Shown here: positions 1 to 8,867 of the stretch, in pieces
Layout of the letters: each line of letters starts with the position of its first letter
Numbering within the stretch: the first letter of the stretch is position 1
Origin: Saltatorellus ferox
Lineage (GTDB): Bacteria; Planctomycetota; UBA1135; GCA-002686595
NCBI GenBank assembly: GCA_007751475.1
Contig: CP036434.1
Span: 5,647,524 to 5,711,523 of the forward strand
Reading direction: 5' to 3'
DNA length: 64,000 nt
Notes under the pieces: generated by a model
The model's database searches: none
What the model was told of the DNA's origin: nothing
What the model saw: the letters and a program-made list of their open reading frames with translations, nothing else
Program-made: the position numbers and the translations under genes

Positions 1-138
1 TCGTAGCTATCCCCATTCCAATCTCGATGGATGAAGTCATGGACAGAAGTCAATCCCGGGGCCAGCGCTGAACCAGCCGAACGGCCGCGTGGGTGCCTCA
101 ACTCTGACGTAAGCGGGGTTCGATTCCCCGGGGACGCC
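1..138 (+). ncRNA. ssrA: Probable 3' end of tmRNA (partial)
   Basis: A canonical T-arm is visible: a 5-bp stem at 114-118/126-130 around the loop TTCGATT. It is followed by a 7-nt acceptor strand (GGGACGC, 131-137) and a discriminator base; no CCA is encoded. The complementary 5' acceptor strand (GCGTCCC-like) does not occur in the upstream 110 bases, so this is not a complete ordinary tRNA. A GACG sits just before the T-arm, as is common in tmRNA. The 5' part and the tag-coding region would lie outside the window. The alternative is the 3' exon of a tRNA interrupted by an intron. Identity is inferred from the T-arm only. Confidence 0.4.
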
Positions 139-155
139 CGCGTAGACTCCTTCCG

Positions 156-2168
156 ATGCTTTTTCCTTTCGTCCTGGCGCTTTGTGCCCCGTTCAGCGCG
201 ATTTCCGCGATCCAAGAGTCCCACCTGGGCGAGTACATCGGCACGGTCGACGCCCTCGCGCGCCCCGTGGCAGCGGCCTTCGGGCCCGCGGGTGACGAGG
301 AGAACGCGCTCTGGGTCGCCGAGGCCGGAAGCGCTGCCAGTCCTGCGGGCCTGCGTGCCCTCAGCGGCATCGACGCGTCCTTCTCCGGCCAGAGCGCCGG
401 CCGGACCATCGCCCGCGCGGGCGTCGGCGTCCTCACGAGGCCGACAGGAATCGCCGTCGACGGGAAGGGCAACGTGTACGCCACCGATGACGTCCAGCAC
501 GCCGTCTGGCGGTTCGCGCCGGACGGGACCTCCACTCGCCTCGCCGGAAGAGGCACCGGCGTTGGCGAGGTTCTGTTTCCAACCGATGTCGAGGTCTGGC
601 CGCGGCACTCGGGTGCGCCGACCCATCTCTGCGTCGCGGACACCGGGAATCGGCGCGCTCAGCTCCTCGATCTGAAGTCCTCGGTCTGGACCGAGTTCCG
701 GGCCGACGCGGCCCTGAACGAGCCGCTGGCCGTCGCGTTTCTTCCCTCGGCCGAGGCCGCTGCCGGCGAGGGCGAGGCCCCCGTCGGGCTGCTGGTCGCC
801 GACGGCGCGCGCCACCAGATCGATCGCTTCCAGCTCGACGGCACCTACGTTTCCAGCTTCAGCGACTGGGGATTCTTCCCTTCGCTGATCGCGTCGCCAG
901 GCGGCATCGAGTGTGCGGACGGTCTCATCTTCGTGGCCGATACCGAGAACCACCGCGTGCAGGCGTTCGATCAGGAGCGGCCCGGCGACACGAACGATGG
1001 GCTGCGCTACCGCTTCGGCGTCCACGCGATTCGGCCCGGCGAGGGCGATGGCTCCTTGCACTACCCGCGCGACATCGCGATCGACCGTGACGCTGTCGTC
1101 GTCGCGATCGTCGAGCCGCTCGACGACCGCATCCAGATCTTCGGGCGAGGTCCTGGCCCTGAGCCCAAGGCCGACCCGACCCGCGCCGGCCTCGGTGCCC
1201 CCAGCGCTCACCTCGGGGAGCTGATCTCGACGAGCGGCCAGTACCTCGCCACGCTGTCACCCGAGAGCCATCGCGTGCTGATCCATGACATGCGCGGCGA
1301 TGGACCGGTGAAGATCTCCGAGGTCTTCGGCTACGGGGAGCGGCTCGGCATGGTTCGCACCCCCATCGGCGTGCACCTCGCGGACGAGGGGCGAAGGCTC
1401 CTCGTCACCGATCGCGGGAATCGCAGGCTCACGCGCGCTCGGCTGGACGTGAAGCCGAACGAGCCGCTCAGCCAGAACCCCGAACTGGAGATCGTGCTGG
1501 ACGCGATCGACCTCGGCGCCCTCGGGGTCCTGCCCGGCGACGTCACGCTCGTCACGCCTCCGGGAGAGCAGGCGGCTCAGCCCTTGATCGCAGTGGTCGA
1601 CATGGCCACCGACACGGTGGTGCTCCTCGATGATGACCTTCAGATCCTCCGCCGCATCGGCGCGTCCAAGGATGATCCGATCGTCGGGATCGTCGGCTTG
1701 ACGGCCACGCCGACTGGCACGCTTCTCGTCCTCGATGGATTCGGCGGCGCCTCCCAGGCAGCTACGTCCTCCGACTCTCTGCAGCATGGCCGGGTGCTCG
1801 AGTTCGACCTCGATGGCAAGCGCCTCGGCAGCCTCGGTGAAGGACTCCTCGTCGCGCCCGCCGCTGCCGTGGCCCACGGGTCACGGGTGTGGGTCACCGA
1901 CGCCGCGCGCGATCGGGTCGAGGTCTTCGACCGATCCGCCGCGACGGGCCTCTTCGAACACACGGGCGGCTTCGGCGAGACCGGGCTCGGCCGGTCCCAG
2001 TTCCACGAACCGCGCGGTCTCGGGATCACCTCAGGCGGCCGACTGATCGTTCTGGACCATGGCAACCACCGCGGCCAGATCTTTGGACTCGAAGGGAACT
2101 TCCTGGACGGCTTCGGCGGTCGACTCTATACGGCGCCGCTGCGGGCTGCCGGAGGCAAGACGAGATGA
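156..2168 (+). CDS. Secreted NHL-repeat beta-propeller protein
   Basis: 670 aa. The N-terminus (about residues 1-18, a hydrophobic run ending near AISA) is a Sec signal peptide. The body carries repeated NHL-type strands: VYATDDVQHAVWRF, VADTGNRRAQLLDL, VADTENHRVQAFD, VTDRGNRRLTRARL, VTDAARDRVEVFD and VLDHGNHRGQIFG. These are spread over the whole length and imply one or two six-bladed propellers. No catalytic motif is visible, so a ligand- or protein-binding role outside the cytoplasm is an inference. The stop codon overlaps the ATG of the next gene (ATGA at 2165-2168), and that gene overlaps the one after it, so all three are probably one translationally coupled operon with a di-haem peroxidase. 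Confidence 0.85.
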   Translation: MLFPFVLALCAPFSAISAIQESHLGEYIGTVDALARPVAAAFGPAGDEENALWVAEAGSAASPAGLRALSGIDASFSGQSAGRTIARAGVGVLTRPTGIAVDGKGNVYATDDVQHAVWRFAPDGTSTRLAGRGTGVGEVLFPTDVEVWPRHSGAPTHLCVADTGNRRAQLLDLKSSVWTEFRADAALNEPLAVAFLPSAEAAAGEGEAPVGLLVADGARHQIDRFQLDGTYVSSFSDWGFFPSLIASPGGIECADGLIFVADTENHRVQAFDQERPGDTNDGLRYRFGVHAIRPGEGDGSLHYPRDIAIDRDAVVVAIVEPLDDRIQIFGRGPGPEPKADPTRAGLGAPSAHLGELISTSGQYLATLSPESHRVLIHDMRGDGPVKISEVFGYGERLGMVRTPIGVHLADEGRRLLVTDRGNRRLTRARLDVKPNEPLSQNPELEIVLDAIDLGALGVLPGDVTLVTPPGEQAAQPLIAVVDMATDTVVLLDDDLQILRRIGASKDDPIVGIVGLTATPTGTLLVLDGFGGASQAATSSDSLQHGRVLEFDLDGKRLGSLGEGLLVAPAAAVAHGSRVWVTDAARDRVEVFDRSAATGLFEHTGGFGETGLGRSQFHEPRGLGITSGGRLIVLDHGNHRGQIFGLEGNFLDGFGGRLYTAPLRAAGGKTR

Positions 2169-2725
2169 ACCAGCTCTACCCGACTCCAGACGGCGTGACT
2201 CCGAGCGGCCCCACTCCGAGCGAAAGGGCCGCGACCCAGCGCCCCGCTAGCGCGGCGGGCGCGTTCGGGGCTCTCGTGCTGACCCTTGCCGCCTGCGGCG
2301 GATCGAACGACGCCAGCGTTGCACCCACCAGCACCCGGGCCGCCGCCGACCCCGCGACACCAGCCGCCTCGCCCGATGGCCCGACGATGACGGCCAGCTC
2401 CAGCCGCGAAACCTTCGACATCGCCATCACCCCGAAGGGTGGCCCCATCCCGCTGAACGAGCCGTTCCAGGTCGAGCTTCTGGTCACGGAGCACGCGACC
2501 GGCGAGCCGCTCACCGAGTTCGACGCGATCACGCTCGACGCGCGCATGCCTGCACACGACCACGGGATGACGCGGGACGTCGCGCTCGTCGCCGCGGGAG
2601 AGCCAGGGCGCTACACCGCCGAGGGACTGCTCTTCCACATGATCGGACACTGGGAATTCCACGTCGACGTCACCCGAGGGCCGCGCATCGAGCGCGCGCA
2701 GGCGAGCACCAAGCTCGAATTTTGA
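2165..2725 (+). CDS. YtkA/FixH-like lipoprotein
   Basis: 186 aa. The start is the ATG overlapping the previous stop. A lipobox (LTLAAC, Cys44) follows a hydrophobic stretch, although the N-terminus ahead of it is unusually long and polar. The mature part has an immunoglobulin-like YtkA/FixH pattern: a strand of the type FQVELLVTE, then HDHGM at residues 131-135, then FHMIGHWEFHVDV near the end. Family members are small periplasmic proteins that often accompany cytochromes or copper enzymes. The His/Met motif suggests metal handling, but this is inference. It lies between an NHL propeller gene and a di-haem peroxidase gene with overlapping start and stop codons on both sides. If the true start is further in, the lipoprotein call still holds. 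Confidence 0.7.
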   Translation: MNQLYPTPDGVTPSGPTPSERAATQRPASAAGAFGALVLTLAACGGSNDASVAPTSTRAAADPATPAASPDGPTMTASSSRETFDIAITPKGGPIPLNEPFQVELLVTEHATGEPLTEFDAITLDARMPAHDHGMTRDVALVAAGEPGRYTAEGLLFHMIGHWEFHVDVTRGPRIERAQASTKLEF

Positions 2726-4131
2726 AAGGCACGAGCGCTCTTCTCCTCACGCTGTTCCTGGCGGCGGGGTGCTCGGATCCCAACGATTCGGGCGCCCGAA
2801 GTGACGCCAACGACGCTTCGGAAACGTTCTCCGACGCAGGCCAGGCGTCGCCGCTCGATGCGCTCGAGTTCGAGGTGACGGACGCGCTGCTCGGTCGCGT
2901 CAACGCGCTGTCTCCGCTGCCGCCGCCGCCCGTCGATCGGACGAACCGAGTCGCCGCGGATCCCGCCGCCGCCGCGCTGGGGCAGCGCCTCTTCTTCGAC
3001 GAACGCTTCTCCGCGAACGGGGCGGTCTCCTGCGCGACCTGCCACGATCCGAAGACAGGCTTCACCGACGGGCGCCAGCTCGCCTTCGGGATCTCAGAAG
3101 GCAACCGCCACACGCCGACGCTCTGGAACGTCGCGTACCATCGCTGGCTGACGTGGGACGGGCGCGCGGATTCCCTCTGGATGCAGGCGCTCGACCCGAT
3201 CGAGGACCCGCGCGAGATGGGGACGAACCGCGGACGGGTCGCGCTGGAAATCGCCGCCGACGAAGGCCTGCGCGCCGCCTACGAAGCTCTCTTCGGCGAG
3301 ATCCCGGCCCTCGCGCTGGAGTGGGGCGACGAGGGGCAGCGCGCGCTCGGCGCGCGGCCGCGTCTGCGCATCGATGGCGCCGACGAGGAGGCCTGGCCGG
3401 AGACCGTCGCGCACTGGGAGGAGCTCCCGCCCGACGTACGAGACGCGATCGACCTGGTGTTCGTGAACGTCGGCAAGTGCCTCGCCGCCTACCAGGCGAC
3501 GCTGGTGCGCGGGGACGCGCCGTTCGATCGTTTCGTGGAGGGACTCAACGAAGAGGACCCGGAGAAGCTCGCCGCGCTCAGCCCCGCCGCCCAGCGCGGG
3601 CTGGCGCTCTTCCTGGGAAAGGGCAACTGCACGCTCTGCCACAACGGCCCGAACTTCTCGGACGGCGAGTTCCACAACAACTCTCTTCCGACGCTGCACG
3701 GGGACGAGCCGATCGACCCGGGGCGGTACGCCGGGACCGCGGTGCTCAAGGCGAGCCCCTTCAACGCGGCGGGGCCCCACAGCGACGATCCCGGCGGGCC
3801 GAGGGGCCCGGAGATCCAGAGCCTGTCCGAGTCCTCCACGAGCTGGGGAGAATTCCGCACGCCCAGCCTGCGGAACCTGGCCGATCGGGCGCCGTTCATG
3901 CACCAGGGACAGATGCCGGATCTGGCCAGCGTGCTGGAGTTCTACTCCGAGCTCGAAGGGGCCTCGGGAAGAAATCATCACCAGGAACAGATTCTCGTCC
4001 CCCTGCGTCTCTCTGACAGCGAGAAGGTGGACCTCATGGCCTTCCTGGAGTCCCTGGAAGGCCAGGCGCTCCCGGTGAGCCGTACCCGCCGGCCTTCTGC
4101 GCAGTATCCGTCTCGATCTGGCACGCGCTGA
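2722..4131 (+). CDS. Di-haem cytochrome c peroxidase/MauG-like lipoprotein
   Basis: 469 aa, starting at a TTG that overlaps the upstream stop (TTGA, 2722-2725). This start is preferred because the signal peptide with lipobox LAAGC (Cys17) begins immediately. Two c-type haem sites are present: CATCH at residues 104-108 and CTLCH at 303-307. A C-terminal segment PFMHQGQMPDL resembles the distal loop that normally follows the second haem in the CcpA/MauG superfamily. An insert of roughly 100 residues lies between the first haem and the second domain. Family members reduce peroxide or oxidise protein-bound substrates in the periplasm. The substrate cannot be told from sequence. It is the last gene of the coupled operon with the NHL and YtkA-like proteins. 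Confidence 0.85.
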   Translation: MKGTSALLLTLFLAAGCSDPNDSGARSDANDASETFSDAGQASPLDALEFEVTDALLGRVNALSPLPPPPVDRTNRVAADPAAAALGQRLFFDERFSANGAVSCATCHDPKTGFTDGRQLAFGISEGNRHTPTLWNVAYHRWLTWDGRADSLWMQALDPIEDPREMGTNRGRVALEIAADEGLRAAYEALFGEIPALALEWGDEGQRALGARPRLRIDGADEEAWPETVAHWEELPPDVRDAIDLVFVNVGKCLAAYQATLVRGDAPFDRFVEGLNEEDPEKLAALSPAAQRGLALFLGKGNCTLCHNGPNFSDGEFHNNSLPTLHGDEPIDPGRYAGTAVLKASPFNAAGPHSDDPGGPRGPEIQSLSESSTSWGEFRTPSLRNLADRAPFMHQGQMPDLASVLEFYSELEGASGRNHHQEQILVPLRLSDSEKVDLMAFLESLEGQALPVSRTRRPSAQYPSRSGTR

Positions 4132-4274
4132 GCGATCGCCAGCCCCTCTCTCTCTTCGTCACTCTCCCACTGGTCCGCCCAAAGCGGGCTACCTTTTCCC
4201 GGGGTCTTCCGCCACCGCTCTGGCCGTGGCAGGCTCCAGGAGCCCGGATCCCCCCTCTCCCTCTCCCATCGACC

Positions 4275-6860
4275 ATGACCGCATCTCCAACTCACCGGTC
4301 GTCGGGCCGAACGGCTCTTCGCTACTCGCTAGCGCTGACCGGGCTCGGCCTGACCTTCGCCGCCTCCGCGGTGGCCCACGAAGACGATCCCAAGATCCTG
4401 GATCGCAAGCCTCCCGTCGCGGGCAGCGGCTTCCAGGCGGGCGTCCCCATGGGGGCCCTGCTTCCCGGTGGCGGCGCGAACACGGCGGCCTCGTCGGGCT
4501 TCCCGGCCTCGGGCGTTCAGCTCGAGTCATGGCTCACCCTTGGGGACCTCGGAAACGGCAATGACAACGGCAACGACTGCTGGGGCTACGTCTCCCCATC
4601 GGGCCGCGAGTACGCGCTCATGGGAACGACCAGTGCCACCGTGGTCGTCGAGATCACGAACCCGGGCGCTCCCGTCGTGATCCAGCGCATCCCTGGTCCC
4701 TCGAGCACCTGGCGGGACATCAAGACCTACCAGGACCGCGCCTACACGGTTTCCGAGGGCGGCAACGGTATCCAGGTGATCAACCTTTCGAACGTCGACA
4801 ACGGTGTGGTCAGCCTCGAGACCACCATCACCGGCAACGGCACCGACGCTTCGCACAACGTCGCGATCGACGAGGACTCCGGCTTCCTCTACCGTTCGGG
4901 CGGCGGGTCGAACGGCCTGCGTATTTACAGCCTCGCGAACCCGGGCAACCCGGTGTTCGTCGGCCAGTGGAACACCCGCTACGTCCACGACGTTCAGGTC
5001 GTGACCTACACGACCGGCGCGTTCGCGGGTCGCGAGATCGCCTACTGCTGCGCCGGTCTCAACGGCGGATTCCAGGACACCGGACTCACCGTCGTCGACG
5101 TGACGAACAAGGCCAACCCGGTCGTGCTCTCGCAGATCGCGTACCCCTCGCGCGAGTACAGCCACCAGGGCTGGCTCTCCGAGGACCGCACGCGGTTCTA
5201 CCTCGGCGATGAGCTGGACGAGGGCAACTCGGTCAGCCTGACCACGACGCACATCTTCGACGTCTCCGACCCGGCCAACGCCACGTACATCGGCCAGTTC
5301 GACAACGGCGACCCCGCGATCGGGCACAACATGTACTCGCATGACGGGAAGCTGTTCCAGGCGAACTACACGTCGGGTCTCCGCGTGTTCGACCTCGCGA
5401 ACCTCGACAACCCGACGGAGATGGCGTACTTCGATACGGCTCCGACGAGCACCTCGGCCTCGTTCAACGGCCTCTGGAGCTGCTACCCGTATTTTCCGAG
5501 CGGCGTCGTCATCGGTAGCGATATCGAGAGCGGTCTGTTCGTCTGGACGGTCGAAGAGCCCGAGCTGGAAGTCCAGCTCGTCGCGGCGGCGCCCGAGCTC
5601 ATCGACCCGAGCGGCGCGAGCGTGGACGTGACGATCACCGAGCTCCTGCCCGGCGCCCTCGACCCGTCGTCCCCGGTGCTCGTCTACGACATCGGTGCAG
5701 GCGCGACCTCGGTCGCCCTCGCCAGCAACGGCGGCACCAGCTACACCGCGAACTTTCCCGCGCTTCCCTGCGGAACCGCCGTCAACTGGTACATCCAGGC
5801 GGGCTCCATGAGCGGGCAAACGGCGACGGCTCCCGAGGGCGCACCGACGACCACGTTCGCGGGTCTCATCGGCGATCAGCTCATCGTGGCACGCAGCGAC
5901 GACATGGAAACGACCGCAGGCTGGGTCGGCGGCGCCGCTGGCGACACGGCGACCACCGGTATCTGGACGCGCGGCAACCCGATCGGGACCGGCGCCCAGC
6001 CGGAAGACGACCACACGCCCTCCGGCACCAGCTGCTGGTTCACGGGGCAGGGCGGGGCAGGCGGCGGCCTCGGCGACAACGACGTCGACGGCGGCACGAC
6101 CACGCTGCTCACGCCGGTGATCGACATGGCCAGCCTGGACGCGCCCATCGTGTCGTACTTCCGCTGGTACTCGAACGACCAGGGCGGCGCGCCGAACGCG
6201 GACGTCTTCCGGGTCGAGATCTCCAACAACGGTGGCTCCTCCTGGACCCTTGTGGAACAGGTCGGACCGTCCGGTGCTGGCACGTCCGGCGGCTGGATCG
6301 AGCACTCCTTCGAGGTCAGCTCGCTCGTGACTCCGACGTCGCAGATGCGCATGCGCTTCATCGCGTCGGACCTGGGAACGGGCTCGATCGTCGAGGCGGC
6401 CATCGATGACTTCAAGGTCACGGACATCGCCTGCGGCGACGGCATCGGCTCGCTCTACTGCGACGCCAACCAGAACTCCGCGGGCCGCGTCGGCCTGATC
6501 ATCGGAAGCGGCTCGAACGTGGTCGCGAACAACAACCTGTCGCTGCTCGCGATCGATCTGCCCCCGAACGTGAACGGCTACTTCGTCGTGTCGCCGAACC
6601 AGGCGTTCGTCCAGAACCCGGCCGGAAGCCAGGGCAACCTGTGCGTCGGCTCCAGCACCGGTCGGTACATCAACCAGATCGGCAACTCGGGCCTCTTCGG
6701 TGAGATCCCGGTCGTGATCGATGCGACCTCGATCCCGCAGCCGACCGGAGCCATCGCGGTGGCGCCGGGCGACACGCTGAACTTCCAGCTGTGGCACCGC
6801 GACGCGAACCCGGGCGTGACGTCGAACTTCACGCGCGGCTACTCGGTGACGTTCCAGTAA
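4275..6860 (+). CDS. Choice-of-anchor B family (LVIVD-repeat) secreted protein
   Basis: 861 aa with an N-terminal signal region. Residues about 85-430 match the choice-of-anchor B pattern: NDCWGY near the start, then LVIVD-like repeats such as VVVEITNPGAPVVIQRIPG, IQVINLSNV, VVDVTNKANPVVL, IFDVSDPANATYIGQ and RVFDLANLDNPTEM. This gives a seven-bladed-propeller-like body. Residues about 430-530 form an Ig-like linker. About 535-715 look like a jelly-roll or MAM-like region with GTSCWFTGQGG. From about residue 720 to the end lies a module beginning with a YC motif and ending WHRDANPGVTSNF; the same module ends two other proteins in this window (17449-19014 and 20826-22439). The gene ends at a strong hairpin terminator. 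Confidence 0.85.
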   Translation: MTASPTHRSSGRTALRYSLALTGLGLTFAASAVAHEDDPKILDRKPPVAGSGFQAGVPMGALLPGGGANTAASSGFPASGVQLESWLTLGDLGNGNDNGNDCWGYVSPSGREYALMGTTSATVVVEITNPGAPVVIQRIPGPSSTWRDIKTYQDRAYTVSEGGNGIQVINLSNVDNGVVSLETTITGNGTDASHNVAIDEDSGFLYRSGGGSNGLRIYSLANPGNPVFVGQWNTRYVHDVQVVTYTTGAFAGREIAYCCAGLNGGFQDTGLTVVDVTNKANPVVLSQIAYPSREYSHQGWLSEDRTRFYLGDELDEGNSVSLTTTHIFDVSDPANATYIGQFDNGDPAIGHNMYSHDGKLFQANYTSGLRVFDLANLDNPTEMAYFDTAPTSTSASFNGLWSCYPYFPSGVVIGSDIESGLFVWTVEEPELEVQLVAAAPELIDPSGASVDVTITELLPGALDPSSPVLVYDIGAGATSVALASNGGTSYTANFPALPCGTAVNWYIQAGSMSGQTATAPEGAPTTTFAGLIGDQLIVARSDDMETTAGWVGGAAGDTATTGIWTRGNPIGTGAQPEDDHTPSGTSCWFTGQGGAGGGLGDNDVDGGTTTLLTPVIDMASLDAPIVSYFRWYSNDQGGAPNADVFRVEISNNGGSSWTLVEQVGPSGAGTSGGWIEHSFEVSSLVTPTSQMRMRFIASDLGTGSIVEAAIDDFKVTDIACGDGIGSLYCDANQNSAGRVGLIIGSGSNVVANNNLSLLAIDLPPNVNGYFVVSPNQAFVQNPAGSQGNLCVGSSTGRYINQIGNSGLFGEIPVVIDATSIPQPTGAIAVAPGDTLNFQLWHRDANPGVTSNFTRGYSVTFQ

Positions 6861-6916
6861 ACACGCCCCCCCCGGCGAGGCCGACACCCGTTCGGTTTCG
6901 CCCCACGGTTCAGAAC

Positions 6917-6955
6917 AGAGCCCCTCGACCTGTTTTCCAGATCGAGGGGCTCTTC
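6917..6955. terminator. Bidirectional intrinsic terminator
   Basis: A perfect 12-bp stem (AGAGCCCCTCGA with its complement, 6917-6928 and 6943-6954) is extended by a 3-bp CTG/CAG inner stem around a T-rich loop. The 3' side continues TCTTCTCT. It lies between two convergent genes (ends 6860 and 6998) and can serve both. Confidence 0.8.
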
Positions 6956-6997
6956 TCTAACTCCAAGGGCGAAACCGAACGCCTCCCGAGCCTCTTC

Positions 6998-8758
6998 CTA
7001 CCAGCTCACCACGGCCTTGGCCGACACCGCCATCGGCGAGAAGGGGGGCAAGCCCTGGATCGAGTTGAACGACCGGTCGTACTCCCAGTTTCGCCGGGGT
7101 GCGGTGTAGCGGTCGGCGCCATAGCGCCAGTCGCCCGTCGCGTGCTCGCTGTCGTAGATGTTCACGAACGATCCCGAGATGTTGCAGGGGATGTTGCTCC
7201 AGTTCTCGTGGAAACGCGGGAGGTTCTCCAGGCCGCCGTTGTACCGGTCCTCCTCCGAACCGTAGCTCCCCGTGATCATCGCGAAGTTGTAGGTCGTCTC
7301 CGAAGCACCGGGCAGGCTGCCCGCCTGCTTGGAACCGTCCCAGCTGTTCGAGAGCAAGTTCACCGCGTCGCCGATCACCGCCGCCGCCTTCTTGTCGACC
7401 GTGTTGTAGTCGCCGTGCACGTAGACCGGGCTCTCGGAAGCGACCGTCAGGTTCGCCGCAAGCTCCGATCCGTTCGTCAGCATCACCCCGTGGGCTTCGG
7501 TGCCCTCCCCCATGTTCATGTGGGCCGCGTAGATGAGCCCGTTCGGCGGGAAGTACGAGGTGGCGTTCAGGATGCCCATGTCGATCTCCAGCACCCGGGT
7601 CCGCACTGCGTCGCCACCGGACTGGCGCGTGTCCGCGATGTCCGTCAGGGTCAGCGCCGGAGCGATGAGCGCCGTCACGTCGTGGCCGTCTGCGTCGGTG
7701 ACGGTGATCGTCGTTCCGTCGACGAGGATCGAGAGCCCGGCGTTCTCGTGGAAGTAGCCCTTGGAACCGTCGGGTTCGAAGGCCGCGATGGAGCCGACGT
7801 TCGGCGTCACCGCTTCCTGCACGCCATGCTGGCCCGTCATGACCGTCTGGCCCGAGCCACCTGCGTAGCCAGCGGCCTCGCTCCAGTACTCGGCCGCGCC
7901 GAACTCGAAGGGCAGCCAGTCGCCGGCATCATTGAAGTCCCCGTCCCCGTCGGCGTCGAAGCCGTCACGGAACGCGCTGTCGTAGCCGCTGAGCGACGAA
8001 ACAGGAAGCTGGCCCTGACTGAACATCCGGTTGAAGTCGGAGGGCTCGGCCGGGTCGAAAGGGTTCGCCACCCAGCGACGGATATCGACGTTGCCGCCCG
8101 CCGCCGAGCCGTCCTTCTTCGACCTGAAGATCCCTCCGACGGCACGGACATAGTTCGTGTCCATCGTGATGGTCGACCCGCCGCCCAGGAACATGTCCCG
8201 GTTGGAGTGAACGCGCCCGCTCAGCGTCATGTCCGGACCCGCGTGGATCTCCAGGTCCTGGTCGTAGAAGACGGCGAACTGAAACAGCGGCGTCCACTCG
8301 ACGTTGACCATCTTGTGGGCCGACGCGACGACGCCATCGACCCGTGCGCGCGTCTGCAGCTCATAGGGCTGGACGATGCGCAAGATACCCGATGGATCCG
8401 TCAGGGTGGCCTCGTCGCCGATCGCGTCGACCCGGAAGTCGACGTCCACCCCGCCCAGTGTCCGGGTGCCCGCGCCGAGCGGCGAGTCCCAGTTCGCGAG
8501 CGCCGTCTGCACGTCCTTCTCGACCGTGCTCAGGGCACCTTCCGCAAGCAGCCTCGCCTTCGACTTGCCGCGCTTGATGTCCGCCTGCTTGTCGCTGACG
8601 CCGGCCATGGTGAACATCACGGACACCATGCTGGCGACCACGAACGTTCCAAAGACCGCGTACGCGAGCGCAATGCCCTCGCGACCGCTTCGCGGGCCGC
8701 CATGCAGCGACACACTGGATCCGTGGTACGGACCCGAAAATTGACTTCTGACCTTCAT
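6998..8758 (-). CDS. PilX/DUF4900-like pseudopilin-associated protein
   Basis: 586 aa from the ATG at 8758, chosen because GAGGGGAG sits about 10 bases upstream; an upstream ATG at 8803 in the same frame lacks this. Residues about 25-50 form one transmembrane helix preceded by Arg/Gly residues (GREGIALAYAVFGTF), the layout of PilX-type minor pilin proteins, but without the FTLxE signature of its neighbours. Further on are HSNRDMFLGGG and FAVFYDQDLEIHAGPDM, which resemble the DUF4900-type beta-rich region found with such proteins. It is the third gene of a minus-strand operon after two prepilins. It probably forms part of a type II secretion or type IV pilus-like pseudopilus tip. No assembly ATPase or secretin gene is in the window. 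Confidence 0.65.
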   Translation of the reverse strand: MKVRSQFSGPYHGSSVSLHGGPRSGREGIALAYAVFGTFVVASMVSVMFTMAGVSDKQADIKRGKSKARLLAEGALSTVEKDVQTALANWDSPLGAGTRTLGGVDVDFRVDAIGDEATLTDPSGILRIVQPYELQTRARVDGVVASAHKMVNVEWTPLFQFAVFYDQDLEIHAGPDMTLSGRVHSNRDMFLGGGSTITMDTNYVRAVGGIFRSKKDGSAAGGNVDIRRWVANPFDPAEPSDFNRMFSQGQLPVSSLSGYDSAFRDGFDADGDGDFNDAGDWLPFEFGAAEYWSEAAGYAGGSGQTVMTGQHGVQEAVTPNVGSIAAFEPDGSKGYFHENAGLSILVDGTTITVTDADGHDVTALIAPALTLTDIADTRQSGGDAVRTRVLEIDMGILNATSYFPPNGLIYAAHMNMGEGTEAHGVMLTNGSELAANLTVASESPVYVHGDYNTVDKKAAAVIGDAVNLLSNSWDGSKQAGSLPGASETTYNFAMITGSYGSEEDRYNGGLENLPRFHENWSNIPCNISGSFVNIYDSEHATGDWRYGADRYTAPRRNWEYDRSFNSIQGLPPFSPMAVSAKAVVSW

Positions 8759-8867
8759 CGCTACTGTTGCTCCCCTCAGAGCTTCGAAATCGAAGCCCCG
8801 CATTGTTTGGCCTCGCGGCCTGCCTCACCACCACCCCGATCACCGGTCGCGCCACGACCAGCTGCGA

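Noticed and set aside
4527..6887. Long minus-strand open frame across the choice-of-anchor-B gene
   Set aside because: It is a high-GC shadow of a clearly coding plus strand with recognisable LVIVD repeats.
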